Below, piece after piece: positions 25,094 to 35,609 of a stretch of 64,000 nt of DNA. The position numbers and the translations under genes are program-made. Source of the stretch: JANPBY01 sp963820065 (GTDB lineage Bacteria; Actinomycetota; Actinomycetes; DATJPE01); NCBI GenBank assembly GCA_963820065.1, contig CAWFYM010000010.1:372001-436000 (forward strand). The letters run 5' to 3'. The stretch's first letter is position 1, and the number at the start of each line of letters is the position of its first letter. Below the pieces are notes generated by a model that searched no databases, had not been told where the DNA came from, and was given only the letters and a program-made list of their open reading frames with translations.

Positions 25094-26119
25094 CTAGCGC
25101 TCCAGGCGTTGCGCAAGCCAGGACAACGCCATCGGGTAGCGGTAGTCGATCGAGGCATGGGTGCCGTCGAACAGCTCGAAGTGAACCCGGTCGTCAGCCA
25201 CGCCGACCTCGGTCAGCTGATCGCGGAATGCCTGCGCCCCGAGGTCGAGGAAGTAGTCGTCACTGCGGCCCGCGTCGATCCAGATCGAGTCGAGTGAGCG
25301 CAGCGCGTCGGCGTAGGGCTGGGCCATCCGCACCGGATCCCAGTCGAGCCACCGCTGCCACACGTCCGGACGCAAGACGCCGGAGACGGGGTCGAACGGA
25401 AGCTCCACGGATCCGTCGGGCCGGGCCGAGAAGCATGCCGAGCACCCAAGCGTCGAGATGAGCGGCATGTCGGCTGGCTTGGTGAACGAGACCCGCGACG
25501 TGAAGTCCGCCCACCACGCCATGATGTCGTGGTCGTAGTCACGAAGGGCGCGGACAGCCTCACCGAACTCGGGCACGTAGCAGAGCTCGTACAACGCATC
25601 GCCGGCGTGGGTAGCCAGAGATCCGAAGAGGTCCGGGCGCAGCATCGGCGTGATCATGGCGCCGAAGCCGCCCGATGACTTGCCGGAGATGGCCCTCGAG
25701 GACCGTTGCGGAATGGTGCGGTAGCGAGCATCCACGAAGGGCACCACCTCGTCGCAGAGGTAGGAGTGGTAGTTCCCGGTGCCTGGGGAGTCGACGAACT
25801 GCGAACCGCCGTACGCCGTCCACGCGTCGACGTACACCATGATCACGGGGGGCGCCTCCCCGCGCGCGAACATCGCGTCGGCCGTCTCGATGAATGGCTG
25901 GCGGAACGGGGTCCGGTTCGCCCACATGGCGACGTGCCCCGTGTAGCCCTGGATCACGTAGACGGTGGGATAGCGGGCCTCGGTCTCGTCGTATCCCTGC
26001 GGGACGTAGACCCAGAGCGGGCGCTCGTGCGGATCACCCAACGGGTTTCCGCGCAGCAGCGTCGAATCAATCGTGAGCCGGTCGAGCCGGCCGGACAGTG
26101 GGGCGATCCAGGGCAGCAT
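25094..26119 (-). CDS. Putative esterase (alpha/beta hydrolase, Esterase D/enterochelin-esterase-like)
   Basis: A 341-residue alpha/beta hydrolase. The nucleophile elbow is GKSSGGFGA, a G-x-S-x-G variant, near residue 148. An acidic residue in DAGRSDDYFLD near residue 290 and His in DGTHASIDYR near residue 325 complete the triad. The N-terminal pattern ending in RPLWVYVPQGYDETEARYPT is typical of the putative-esterase family related to enterochelin esterase and feruloyl esterases. No signal peptide is evident. The natural substrate is unknown. GTG start at 26119. Confidence 0.85.
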   Translation of the reverse strand: MLPWIAPLSGRLDRLTIDSTLLRGNPLGDPHERPLWVYVPQGYDETEARYPTVYVIQGYTGHVAMWANRTPFRQPFIETADAMFARGEAPPVIMVYVDAWTAYGGSQFVDSPGTGNYHSYLCDEVVPFVDARYRTIPQRSSRAISGKSSGGFGAMITPMLRPDLFGSLATHAGDALYELCYVPEFGEAVRALRDYDHDIMAWWADFTSRVSFTKPADMPLISTLGCSACFSARPDGSVELPFDPVSGVLRPDVWQRWLDWDPVRMAQPYADALRSLDSIWIDAGRSDDYFLDLGAQAFRDQLTEVGVADDRVHFELFDGTHASIDYRYPMALSWLAQRLER

Positions 26120-26165
26120 CAGCCGAGTGAATCACACGCCGGTGAGCGGTCGACGGGGCGCTGAC

Positions 26166-26888
26166 TCAGCCCTTCTCGAAGCGGATGTAATCGATGTCTC
26201 CGACGAAGTAATCGCACGTGACCGTGATCTGGTCGCACTGGGACTTTCCGCCGATAGTCAGCGGCTTCTTGTTGGAGATGCTCCCGGTCGCGCCATTCGC
26301 GGTGCGCTTCTTGGTGCCGTCGATCGTCATGACGACCTTGGTCGCGGTCCGCTCGCAGCGGATGGTGTGCCACTTCCCGTCGTTGAGTGCGATTCCGGAG
26401 TTGACGGACTTTGATCCAGCAGCCCCTCGGAACAGGCAGCTGATCTTGCCCTTCGGCGCCTGCAGCTTGTAATAGCCACCGGGCGTGTGGGACTGACCCT
26501 TTTGGACGACGTTCCCGAACTTCTTGTGAGTGCGGTAGCGAATCGTGATGGCGAAGTCGGCGGTCTCGGGGTCGAGGTCGGTGGTGTCAGCCACCCTGTC
26601 GAGGTGACTTGGGACTGCCGGTGGCGTGTTCGGCTTGAGGTAAGGGAATCGATGTGCCGTAGCGCCACCAATGACCTTTCCGGACTTCACTGTCGCCCCG
26701 ATCACGCCGTCGTGGCCCCGCCCGCTGCTGTCGATGAGCACGGTCGCGCCGGGCTTCTCGTTCATCGAGTAGAGCGCGACCGTCTTGGTGGCCGCCCCGT
26801 CGGCTGGGACGGCGAGGCCGAGCACGGCCACCGCCGTCACGACCCCCCAGGGAATGGTCCGTCGGATAGCCGTGGATGGCCGAGCCAT
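26166..26888 (-). CDS. Secreted LamG/concanavalin-like domain protein
   Basis: A 240-residue protein with a signal peptide (TAIRRTIPWGVVTAVAVLGL, cleavage near AVPADGA) and one laminin-G-like jelly-roll domain. Markers are ALYSMNEKPGATVLIDSSGRG near residue 40, FAITIRYRTHKK, and GKWHTIRCERTATKVVMTIDG. Four cysteines in the mature part may form two disulfides. It probably binds carbohydrate. ATG 26888 has GGGAG 8-9 nt upstream. It is followed by the esterase gene 46 nt downstream, so these secreted functions may be coexpressed. Confidence 0.8.
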   Translation of the reverse strand: MARPSTAIRRTIPWGVVTAVAVLGLAVPADGAATKTVALYSMNEKPGATVLIDSSGRGHDGVIGATVKSGKVIGGATAHRFPYLKPNTPPAVPSHLDRVADTTDLDPETADFAITIRYRTHKKFGNVVQKGQSHTPGGYYKLQAPKGKISCLFRGAAGSKSVNSGIALNDGKWHTIRCERTATKVVMTIDGTKKRTANGATGSISNKKPLTIGGKSQCDQITVTCDYFVGDIDYIRFEKG

Positions 26889-27100
26889 GGCTGGCACTCC
26901 CTCACTGGTGACGAGCTCCCCGCACCAGCACCCTAGGTCGAACCCGGCACAGGTGGAACGGCTGGACAGCCGAACTCTGGCCCCTGCGACACTTCCGTGA
27001 TCCTTGCGCGGTGGGCTCTCACTGCGTGACCGTGAGTGGTCACAGGCTGTAGTCATGTTCGGTCCGGAGCGGCCGGAGAATCCAATTCCCGGAAGGCGGT

Positions 27101-27757
27101 GTGGCCATGGTGGACGACGAAGCGGGCGAGAGTGCCCGGTACGCCGCGGTGCGCGCCGCGGCCACCCCCGACACCGGCGAACGCCTGACCGACCACGGTC
27201 TCTGGGATGAGGCAGCTCGACCCACCGCTCCCCCACCGCTGCCTGGGCAGCGCTACTCCGAACAGGGACAGGCGGTCGCGGCGTTGCTCGTCGATGTCCA
27301 CGGCATGCTTCGTGCTGAGCTGCGCCAGCTGCGCGACCTACTCGTCGCGGTCGTGCGCGGGCAGGCGTCTGCGGCGGACGCGCGAGGCGCCATCAATGCC
27401 CTCACCATGCGCCAGCACGACTGGTCGATCGAGGGCTATTGCGCCCAGTTCTGCCGGGTGGTCACCGCACACCACTCGATCGAGAACGCCTGGGTCTTTC
27501 CCCATCTGAGGCGCTCAGACGGGGGCCTTGGGCCGGTCGTGGATCGGCTCGAGGCCGAACACCTGGTCATCCATGAGGTCATCCAGCGCACGGACCGCGC
27601 ACTCGCGAGCTTTCTCGGCGACGAGTCGCGGATCGGTGACCTGCACGTCGCCGTTGACGTGCTGACCGACACGCTGCTGTCGCACCTCGCGTACGAGGAG
27701 CAACAGCTGCTGGAGCCCCTCGCCCGCTTTGGCTTCGGCGCACCGGTTGGCTCGTAG
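27101..27757 (+). CDS. Hemerythrin-like HHE-domain protein
   Basis: A 218-residue cytoplasmic protein. The first 45 residues are polar and unconserved. The rest is an HHE four-helix bundle with likely iron ligands in DVHGML, RQHDWSIEGYC, VVTAHHSIENAWVFPHL, EAEHLVIHEV and SHLAYEEQQL. Such proteins sense or bind oxygen, NO or iron. GTG 27101 with GGAAGG 4 nt upstream is given; ATG 27107 is equally possible. Confidence 0.85.
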   Translation: MAMVDDEAGESARYAAVRAAATPDTGERLTDHGLWDEAARPTAPPPLPGQRYSEQGQAVAALLVDVHGMLRAELRQLRDLLVAVVRGQASAADARGAINALTMRQHDWSIEGYCAQFCRVVTAHHSIENAWVFPHLRRSDGGLGPVVDRLEAEHLVIHEVIQRTDRALASFLGDESRIGDLHVAVDVLTDTLLSHLAYEEQQLLEPLARFGFGAPVGS

Positions 27758-28012
27758 GCAGCAGGCCGTGGGCACCATCGCCAGGGGGGCACTGAGCCGA
27801 TCCTCGAACCCGATCCGTTGCGAGACGACGCCGCATTCGATCTAGTGGGTGCGACCGAAGGTCGCGAGGCTTCATGCCACAGAAGGGCTATCCGTCATCG
27901 AGGGCGCCAAGGGTTCATCCGGGTCGGCGAGATGCTCGTCATCGGTGCGATGAACCGGTGACGACGATGATCATGACGCCTCGTTGCCGGAGAGAGCGAT
28001 GAGGGAGTGCAC
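27758..28012. other. Intergenic stretch without a recognised feature
   Basis: 255 bp between the hemerythrin and nitrilase genes. I see no open frame with coding character, no tRNA and no strong hairpin. It must contain the nitrilase promoter, but no convincing -10/-35 pair is visible. Confidence 0.6.
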
Positions 28013-28969
28013 ATGACCAGTCAGTCCGTAAGGGCCGCAGTCGTTCAGAGGCCGCCCGTCCTGCTGGATCGCGAAGCCACACTGAAGACCGCCGTCGAGG
28101 CGGTGTCCGAGGTCGCCGACGCGGGAGCCGGCCTTGTCGTGTTCCCGGAGACCTACCTGCCTGGATATCCGGCCTGGATCTGGTCCCTGCGCCCCGGCGA
28201 CGACTACGCCCTCACCCAGGACATCCATGCCGTGCTGCTGGCCAACAGTGTTGACCTGTCCACCGATGACCTCGCGCCGCTGCAGGAGGCGGCGGCCGAG
28301 CGGGGCGTCGTGGTCGTCTGCGGGATCAACGAGCGGGAGGGGTCGTTCAGCAGGTCCACGATCTACAACACGCTGATCACCATCGGCGCCGATGGCTCGA
28401 TCCTCAACCGGCACCGCAAGCTCATGCCCACCAACCCCGAACGGATGGTGTGGGGGCAGGGTGACGCCTCCGGGCTGCGCGTGATCGACACGCCGTTCGG
28501 TCGTCTTGGGAGCCTGATCTGCTGGGAGAACTACATGCCCCTGGCCCGCTACACCCTCTACGCCGAAGGCGTCCAGATCTACATCGCCTCCACGTGGGAC
28601 AGCGGGGAGAACTGGATCAACTCGATGCGCCACATCGCCTCCGAGGGGCGCTGCTGGGTCATCAGCTCGGGGTGCGCCCTCGCGAACGCAGACATCCCGC
28701 AGACGTTCCCCTCGCGCCAGACCGTGTTCGGCGACCAGGACGCGTGGATCAACCCGGGCGACTCCATGGTTGTCGCCCCGACCGGGCAGATCGTTGCCGG
28801 TCCACTCCACGCTGAGCATGGAATCCTCTACGCAGACATCGACGCCAAGCAAGCCAGCAACCAGCACCGCACCCTGGACGTCGCCGGGCACTACGGCCGA
28901 CCCGACATCTTCACTCTCACCGTTGACCGGTCGGCAAGGCCCCCCGTTCACTTTCGGACCCTCGACTAG
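28013..28969 (+). CDS. Nitrilase (CN-hydrolase family, branch 1)
   Basis: Hydrolyses a nitrile to the acid and ammonia. The 318-residue protein has a complete triad: E46 (FPETYLPGYPAWIW), K137 (HRKLMPTNPERMVWGQGD) and C170 (GSLICWENYMPLARY). The CWENYMPLARY sequence is characteristic of true nitrilases such as aromatic or aliphatic ones, as opposed to amidases. ATG 28013 has GAGGGA 6 nt upstream; the GTG at 28007 is too close to it. No neighbouring aldoxime dehydratase or amidase gene is seen, so the substrate remains open. Confidence 0.93.
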   Translation: MTSQSVRAAVVQRPPVLLDREATLKTAVEAVSEVADAGAGLVVFPETYLPGYPAWIWSLRPGDDYALTQDIHAVLLANSVDLSTDDLAPLQEAAAERGVVVVCGINEREGSFSRSTIYNTLITIGADGSILNRHRKLMPTNPERMVWGQGDASGLRVIDTPFGRLGSLICWENYMPLARYTLYAEGVQIYIASTWDSGENWINSMRHIASEGRCWVISSGCALANADIPQTFPSRQTVFGDQDAWINPGDSMVVAPTGQIVAGPLHAEHGILYADIDAKQASNQHRTLDVAGHYGRPDIFTLTVDRSARPPVHFRTLD

Positions 28970-29090
28970 CCACACGGCGGACGAGTCAGCCAGCCGCCCA
29001 CGGACTGCGGGGCGCCGAGATCGGACTTCTGCCCCAGTTTCAGTGGCTAGACCGGTGCAGGCTTCCGATTTCGAGGCTGCGCAGGGCGAC

Positions 29091-29510
29091 GGACGAGTCG
29101 GCCTGTACGCCGGGTTCTGTCCACGGGTGCCTTGCGGCCTCCCGATGGGCGGTCATCCCTCTACGGCTGGCGTTGCCGACAGCCTCTAGCGGCCTACCCG
29201 AGGACTCGGGCGAGCGACCCTCCTCCGCCGAAGCGGTACGTCCCCTGTCTGACCTTGCTCCGGGTGGGGTTTGCCGAGCCGCTCGGGTCGCCCCGAGCGC
29301 TGGTGGTCTCTTACACCACCGTTTCACCCTTACCCCGACCCGAAGGCCGAGGCGGTCTGCTTTCTGTGGCACTGTCCCGCGGGTCACCCCGGGTGGGCGT
29401 TACCCACCACCCTGCTCTGTGGAGCCCGGACGTTCCTCGGCAACCGTCTGATGCCGACACCGAGGTGCCGTCACCGACCTTGCTGACGCGACCGCCCGGC
29501 CGACTCGTCC
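29091..29510 (-). ncRNA. rnpB: RNase P RNA, bacterial type A
   Basis: Catalytic RNA that matures tRNA 5' ends. Read on the minus strand it starts GGACGAGTCGG and ends with the exact complement CCGACTCGTCC, the closing helix P1. Hallmarks present are GAGGAACGTCCGGGCTCC (P4 and its neighbourhood), CAGAGCAGGGTGGTGGGTAA, GTAAGGGTGAAACGGTGGTG, and near the 3' end AGACAGGGG and the CAGAACCCGGCG stretch (second half of P4). About 420 nt is normal for high-GC actinobacteria. A -10-like TACACT lies about 11 nt upstream (29522-29527). Confidence 0.96.
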
Positions 29511-29521
29511 GCCGTGGCCCG

Positions 29522-29527
29522 AGTGTA
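29522..29527 (-). promoter_or_regulatory. Candidate -10 box of rnpB
   Basis: TACACT on the minus strand, 11 nt before the predicted 5' end of the RNA. The -35 region is not convincing. Confidence 0.4.
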
Positions 29528-29588
29528 TCGAGCACGAAGGGCACCCGCGTCTTGTCCGCCAGGTCTGGGGCCGACCAGGATGAACGCC

Positions 29589-31234
<1,646 letters not shown>

Positions 31235-31238
<4 letters not shown>

Positions 31239-32485
31239 GGCGATTGGCGGGAGCCGAGCCCCGGTGACTCGGGGAAGGTCGACAACGCCACACCGTTGGA
31301 CACGGTGTGAACCAGGCCCTCGACGGGGCCGCGAGGGACGAAACGCAGCCACACCGTCGCAAACACCAGCGCCACCGCCACATGGGTGAGGTAGTAGCCG
31401 ATGCTGTCCCACTCCCCCCAAGGCTGGGCCAACGCCAGCACGTGGACGGTGTAGAGGGTCAGCGTCATCGACCCGGCGGCGGCGAGCGGCCACAGCAGCG
31501 TCCGTACGGCGCTCACCCGGGTGAGGAGCAGGCAGCCCGCCAGCACAGCCATGGCCGAGCCCGTCGTGCCGACGAGGTCGAGCGGAGTTCCGGTGTGCGG
31601 GGCAGCGACAACCAGCCAGGCCCACGCATCGGTCGGCGTCGTCCCATATCCCTCAAAGCTGACGAAGTCCCACCAGCTCGCTCCGGCGGTGATCTGCGGG
31701 GCAGACGGGATCCGCTCGGAGTAGCCGCTCGCGAGCAGCACAGCGGCACCGAGCCACGCGCCAGCTGCCAACGCAACGCCAGCAATGCCGAGACGGATAG
31801 CCGTGCCGGTCCGTCGCAGGTCGAGGCGGCCGATCGCCAACCCCGCCAAGAGGTAGGTCATCCACGTGAGCACCGGGTAATAGCCCAGGACCATGAGCTC
31901 TCGAAACGCCGCCAGGGGATCGTCGCCGAAGGCTCCGAAGTCGACTTGAGCATTCGGTCCGCGGCCGAGGTCTTGGCGCAACAGATGGCTCACGATCGGA
32001 CTGATCACAGCCCAACCGGCGGCGAGGGCGAACAACGACCGGCTGGTCAGCCCGAGGAACGGGAGGGTGAGGACGAACAAGAGCGCGTAGTAGGCCAGGA
32101 TGACTGCGACCGGAGTCCCGACGCCGGCGAGCCACAGCCCGATGGCGCCGATGATCAGGGCGCGCACAGCGATCGAGGTGCTCGCACGCGCCCGCGCTCT
32201 GCCGCGTCTCGGCACCATCCCCCCGGTGACGAGGGCGAGGCTGACACCGGCCAGCAGGGCAAACAGGGAGGAGGCCCGTCCGGCGAACAGCCAACCGATC
32301 GTCGTGAGGTGGCCGGTGTCCTGATCGCGGACGGCGAGCATGTGCGTCGCAGCCATACCTAGGAGGGCGATGCCCCGGGCCAGGTCGACGCCCACGATCC
32401 GAGCGGCACGACGGTCGGTTGCTCGACGGCCACCTCCCGGCGGATCGACCGTCACCCCGATGGCATCGATCCCCTCGGCGGTCAT
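31235..32485 (-). CDS. Membrane protein of the DUF1624/HGSNAT-like or DUF418 family
   Basis: A 416-residue polytopic protein with about ten membrane helices. The N-terminal signature RIVGVDLARGIALLGMAATH (residues 29-48) followed by a helix and the FAGRASSLFALLAGVSLALV region is typical of the heparan-alpha-glucosaminide N-acetyltransferase-like and DUF418 families, which acylate surface sugars or are uncharacterised. No further catalytic assignment is safe. ATG 32485 overlaps the adenosine deaminase stop codon (ATGA), implying translational coupling. Confidence 0.75.
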
Positions 32486-33525
32486 CCAGGGACCCCGCGG
32501 GAACGCTGCCAGCTCTCGACGTAGGCATCGATCTCGGCGAGGAGCTGCGACTTCGCGGCGTCCCCGGCGAAGCTGTGCCGGACAGCCTGACGCGCCAGAT
32601 CGGCGACGCCGCGCTCAGCGAGGCCGAGCAGCTGGGCGGCAACCGCGTACTCCCCGTTGAGCGTCGTGGCGAACATCGGAGGGTCGTCGGAGTTGATGGT
32701 GACCGGGACCCCGGCCGCAACGAGCTGCGGCAACGGGTGCTCGGCGAGCGAGGCCACCGAGCGCGTGCAGACGTTCGAGGTCGGGCAGACCTCGAGGGCA
32801 ATGTCGTGCTCCCTCAGATGTTGCATGAGAGCCGGATCCTGGGCCGCCGCGATGCCGTGCCCGATGCGGTGTGCACCCAGCGTCTCGAGGGCGTCCCAGA
32901 TGGTCTGGGGACCAGTCGACTCACCCGCGTGCGGCACGCTGCGCAGGCCGGCCGCGCGGGCCTGGGCGAAATGGGGGGCGAACTGCGGTCGGGGGACGCC
33001 AATCTCCGGGCCACCCAAGCCGAAGCTGACCAGCCCTGGTGGTTGCTCGGTCAACGCGACCTCGAGCGTCACGTCAGCGGCCGGAATCCCGTCCTCTCCC
33101 GGTATGTCGAAGCACCAGACCAGGGAGAGGTCGAGCTCGCTTGCGGCTAGCCTGCGGGCGTCCTCGATGGCCTCGCAGACCGCGCCAGCCGGGATGCCGC
33201 GGATGATGTGGGAGTACGGGGACACGGTCAGCTCGGCATAGCGCACCTGCTGGGACGCGAGGTCTCGGGCGACCTGATAGGTCAGGGTCCAGAGGTCCTG
33301 GGCGTCGCGGACCAGATCGACCACGGTGAGGTAGACGTCGATGAAGTGCGCGAAGTCGACGAAGCGAAAGTAGTCCGCCAGCGCTGTTGGGTCGGCCGGC
33401 ACCGGCGTCGCACCCTCATGTCGAGCCGCCAGCTCAGCGACAGTCTCGGGCGAGGCTGACCCGACGTGATGGACGTGCAGCTCGGCCTTGGGCAGGCCGA
33501 CGATAAAGGCCTCCAACGGGGTCAC
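32482..33525 (-). CDS. add: Adenosine deaminase
   Basis: Deaminates adenosine to inosine in purine salvage. The 347-residue TIM barrel has zinc ligands in the opening ELHVHHVGS (H17, H19), a His/Glu pair in VPHAGES, HRIGHG (catalytic His region), and the aspartate pair in NSDDPP. The CPTSN motif near residue 254 is also present. The opening HVHH differs from the usual HLHL but keeps H-x-H. Cotranscribed with the downstream membrane protein through a 4-bp overlap. Confidence 0.93.
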   Translation of the reverse strand: MTPLEAFIVGLPKAELHVHHVGSASPETVAELAARHEGATPVPADPTALADYFRFVDFAHFIDVYLTVVDLVRDAQDLWTLTYQVARDLASQQVRYAELTVSPYSHIIRGIPAGAVCEAIEDARRLAASELDLSLVWCFDIPGEDGIPAADVTLEVALTEQPPGLVSFGLGGPEIGVPRPQFAPHFAQARAAGLRSVPHAGESTGPQTIWDALETLGAHRIGHGIAAAQDPALMQHLREHDIALEVCPTSNVCTRSVASLAEHPLPQLVAAGVPVTINSDDPPMFATTLNGEYAVAAQLLGLAERGVADLARQAVRHSFAGDAAKSQLLAEIDAYVESWQRSRGVPG

Positions 33526-33565
33526 CGCCCGGAGTCTGACACAGCCCGAGGGGGCGCCCGTAGGC

Positions 33566-34513
33566 CTACGCGGGTGTCGTCGGCTGCCCGGGGGTGCTGC
33601 GAGTGTCGAGCGCGCTCAACGATGCCGCGAGCTCGGCCTCGGCCTGCCTGGCTGCGGCGTCGGCAGACGCGAGCTGCTCGGCCGTGGGCGTCTGCCCCTC
33701 GGCCCTGAGCATGACGTCGGCTTGCGTCCCGAGCGTGAGGCCCCGCAACGCCGACGCCGTCTCGCGGGCCGCGAGGGCGTCCTCGGGTGAGGTCGCGCCG
33801 GCGGCAAGCTCGTCGAGCTGGGTAGCCACCACGTCGGCTCGCTCGCGGAGCCCCGCGACGTCCTCCGGCGTGGTCGTGGGCGAGCGCCGGGCCGTGCTGA
33901 TCTCGGCTCCAAGGGCCCGCGCCGACGCTGCCCGTCCGGCAGCGGTCCGCTGCCAGGCGCCACGGCGTTCGGCCAGGGCGATCGCCTCACGGCGGCGCCG
34001 AGACATCACGATCGCCACGATGACCGCGATCACCACGAGCAGGGCGAGCAGGATCCAGATCCAGGTGGTCGAAGAGTCGCTCTCGCCCGAGGCGGGGCTG
34101 GTGTCAGGCGAGGCGGACGCGCTCTCCGAGGTCTGCGTCGGTGTAGGCGTGGGCGTCTCGGTCTGTGTCTGTGTGGGGGTCGGCGTCGGCGTCGGCGTTG
34201 GTGTCGGCGTTGGCGTGGGCGTCTCGGTTGGCGTCTCGGTGGGCGTCTGCGTCGGGGTCTTCGTCTCGGTGGGTGTCTCGGTCGGCGTTCGAGTCGGCGA
34301 CAGAGTCGGCGTCGCCGTACGGCTCGGCAACGTGATGCTCCCCGTGGGGGTCGGGAGCGACGACGGCAGCGTCACGCCGCCGGAACCACATCCGGTTGCG
34401 GTGAGGCACAGCGCGCCCGTCGCGGCGGCGAGGCCGAGCCGCCGCACGCGCGCGCGGCGGGAAATACCTGAAAATCCCCTGCGTCGGGTCAGTCGAGAAG
34501 GACCGTGTGCCAT
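33566..34513 (-). CDS. Surface lipoprotein-like protein with PT-repeat stalk and one transmembrane helix
   Basis: A 315-residue protein of unknown function. The N-terminus has a basic region, a hydrophobic core and a lipobox-like LTATGC (cysteine near residue 42). A threonine/proline-rich stalk (residues about 55-145; TPTPT and TETPT repeats) follows, then a single membrane helix WIWILLALLVVIAVIVAIVM, an RRRR stop-transfer, and a charged, helix-rich C-terminal region of about 120 residues. This gives an outside stalk and an inside tail if both anchors are used. ATG 34513. Confidence 0.7.
   Translation of the reverse strand: MAHGPSRLTRRRGFSGISRRARVRRLGLAAATGALCLTATGCGSGGVTLPSSLPTPTGSITLPSRTATPTLSPTRTPTETPTETKTPTQTPTETPTETPTPTPTPTPTPTPTPTQTQTETPTPTPTQTSESASASPDTSPASGESDSSTTWIWILLALLVVIAVIVAIVMSRRRREAIALAERRGAWQRTAAGRAASARALGAEISTARRSPTTTPEDVAGLRERADVVATQLDELAAGATSPEDALAARETASALRGLTLGTQADVMLRAEGQTPTAEQLASADAAARQAEAELAASLSALDTRSTPGQPTTPA
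34125..34330. repeat. Low-complexity coding repeat for the PT stalk
   Basis: Read on the plus strand this is repeated GTCGGCGTC / GTCGGTGTCTC units, imperfect and in frame with the PT-repeat protein. There are no spacers, so it is not a CRISPR-like array. Confidence 0.8.
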
Positions 34514-34631
34514 GCGTAGCCGCCCGCCATCCGTAGGTGCCGCCCAGTATTCACGCCTGGCATGCTCGGCCTCTACTTTCGCCGTGCGTGCGCGTGTCCG
34601 AGGGCCTAACGGGTGCCCCACTCCCGGTCCG

Positions 34632-34637
34632 TAGGGT
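34632..34637 (+). promoter_or_regulatory. Leaderless-type -10 box of yaaA
   Basis: TAGGGT, then 7 nt, then GTG at 34645. This spacing supports that GTG as start rather than the GTG at 34636. Confidence 0.4.
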
Positions 34638-34644
34638 GACCCGG

Positions 34645-35454
34645 GTGCTCATCCTGCTGCCGCCCTCGGAAAGCAAGGCCGCAAGCGGTCGCCGGGGGCG
34701 ACCACTGCACCTCGACGACCTCTCGTTCGCCGCTCTCAACCCGACGCGAAGACGCCTCCTGACCAGTCTCGAAACCCTGGCTCGCGGACCCAGGTCCGCT
34801 GCGCTCGAGGCGCTGAAACTCCCTCCAGGACTCTCCGATCAGGTGGAGCTCGACCTGGTCCTCGAGAGCACGCCGGCAGTCCCCGTGGAACGCCTCTACA
34901 CCGGAGTCCTCTACGACGCGTTGAGCCTCCAGTCGCTCACTCCAGCGGCCCGCCGACGGGCCCGCGCCTGGATCGTCGTGTCGAGTGCACTGTTCGGAGC
35001 CGTACGCCTCTCCGACCGCCTCCCGCCGTATCGGCTCTCGATCGACGCACGCCTCCAGCAGGGACAGTCCCTGGCGTCAGCTTGGCGAGCCCCGCTCGAG
35101 GCGGCCCTGCCGGCCTCCGCCCGCTCGGGCTTGGTCATCGACCTTCGGTCGTCCGGATATGCGGCGATGTGGCGCCCGTCGCCGCCGCTCGCCGCACGCA
35201 CCGCAACCGTGCGCATCCTGCACGAGATCCGCCCCGGCGACCCTTCCTCGCGCAGTGTGGTGAGTCACTTCAACAAGGCCACCAAGGGCGCGCTGGTTCG
35301 CGCCCTTGTGGAATCGGGTCTCTCGCCGCGGACACCCAAGGCGTTGCCGACAGCGCTCGGCGACCTCGGCTACACCACCGAGCTGACGGCGCCGCAGGAT
35401 CGGCGGGCCACGTGGGGCCTCGACGTGATCGTCAGCGAGCTCCTCCACGCTTAG
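34645..35454 (+). CDS. yaaA: YaaA family (DUF328) peroxide-stress protein
   Basis: YaaA proteins limit intracellular free iron damage during H2O2 stress and bind DNA. The 269-residue product starts VLILLPPSESK, the family hallmark. Other recognisable parts are ERLYTGVLYDALSLQSL, VVSSALFGAVRLSDRLPPYRLS and SHFNKATKGALVRAL near the C-terminus. The function is assigned from family membership only. It is divergent from the PT-stalk protein. Confidence 0.88.
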   Translation: MLILLPPSESKAASGRRGRPLHLDDLSFAALNPTRRRLLTSLETLARGPRSAALEALKLPPGLSDQVELDLVLESTPAVPVERLYTGVLYDALSLQSLTPAARRRARAWIVVSSALFGAVRLSDRLPPYRLSIDARLQQGQSLASAWRAPLEAALPASARSGLVIDLRSSGYAAMWRPSPPLAARTATVRILHEIRPGDPSSRSVVSHFNKATKGALVRALVESGLSPRTPKALPTALGDLGYTTELTAPQDRRATWGLDVIVSELLHA

Positions 35455-35568
35455 CCCGCAGCGCAGGACGGCGGTTCGCGCCTCGCACCTCGACACGAAC
35501 GGCACGTTCGGGGAGGCTGCCAGCACCGTTCCTCCCGAGCGGCTTTGTGCCGCCTTGATCACCTCCGC

Positions 35569-35574
35569 TAGATT
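35569..35574 (+). promoter_or_regulatory. Candidate -10 box of the gcdH-like gene
   Basis: TAGATT, overlapping by two bases the 17-bp GntR site that follows. Transcription would begin near 35581, leaving a short leader that carries AGGAG before the GTG at 35610. Confidence 0.45.
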
Positions 35575-35589
35575 GGATCCAATATCCGA
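35573..35589. promoter_or_regulatory. GntR-type operator at the acyl-CoA dehydrogenase promoter
   Basis: TTGGATCCAATATCCGA, with palindromic core TTGGATCCAA. The identical 17 bp occur in inverse orientation at 39871-39887 in front of the CoA-transferase/gntR operon. It overlaps the -10 box, so binding would repress. Confidence 0.75.
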
Positions 35590-35609
35590 CCCGCACGTCA
35601 GGAGTTCCC

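Noticed and set aside
26990..27015. CTTCCGTGATCCTTGCGC as a degenerate copy of the palindromic repeat
   Set aside because: Only scattered matches to the core, lacking CATGCGCAGATGG, and no inverted arm.
34125..34330. Array of short repeats suggestive of CRISPR
   Set aside because: Units are 6-12 bp, without unique spacers, and encode the PT stalk of a protein.
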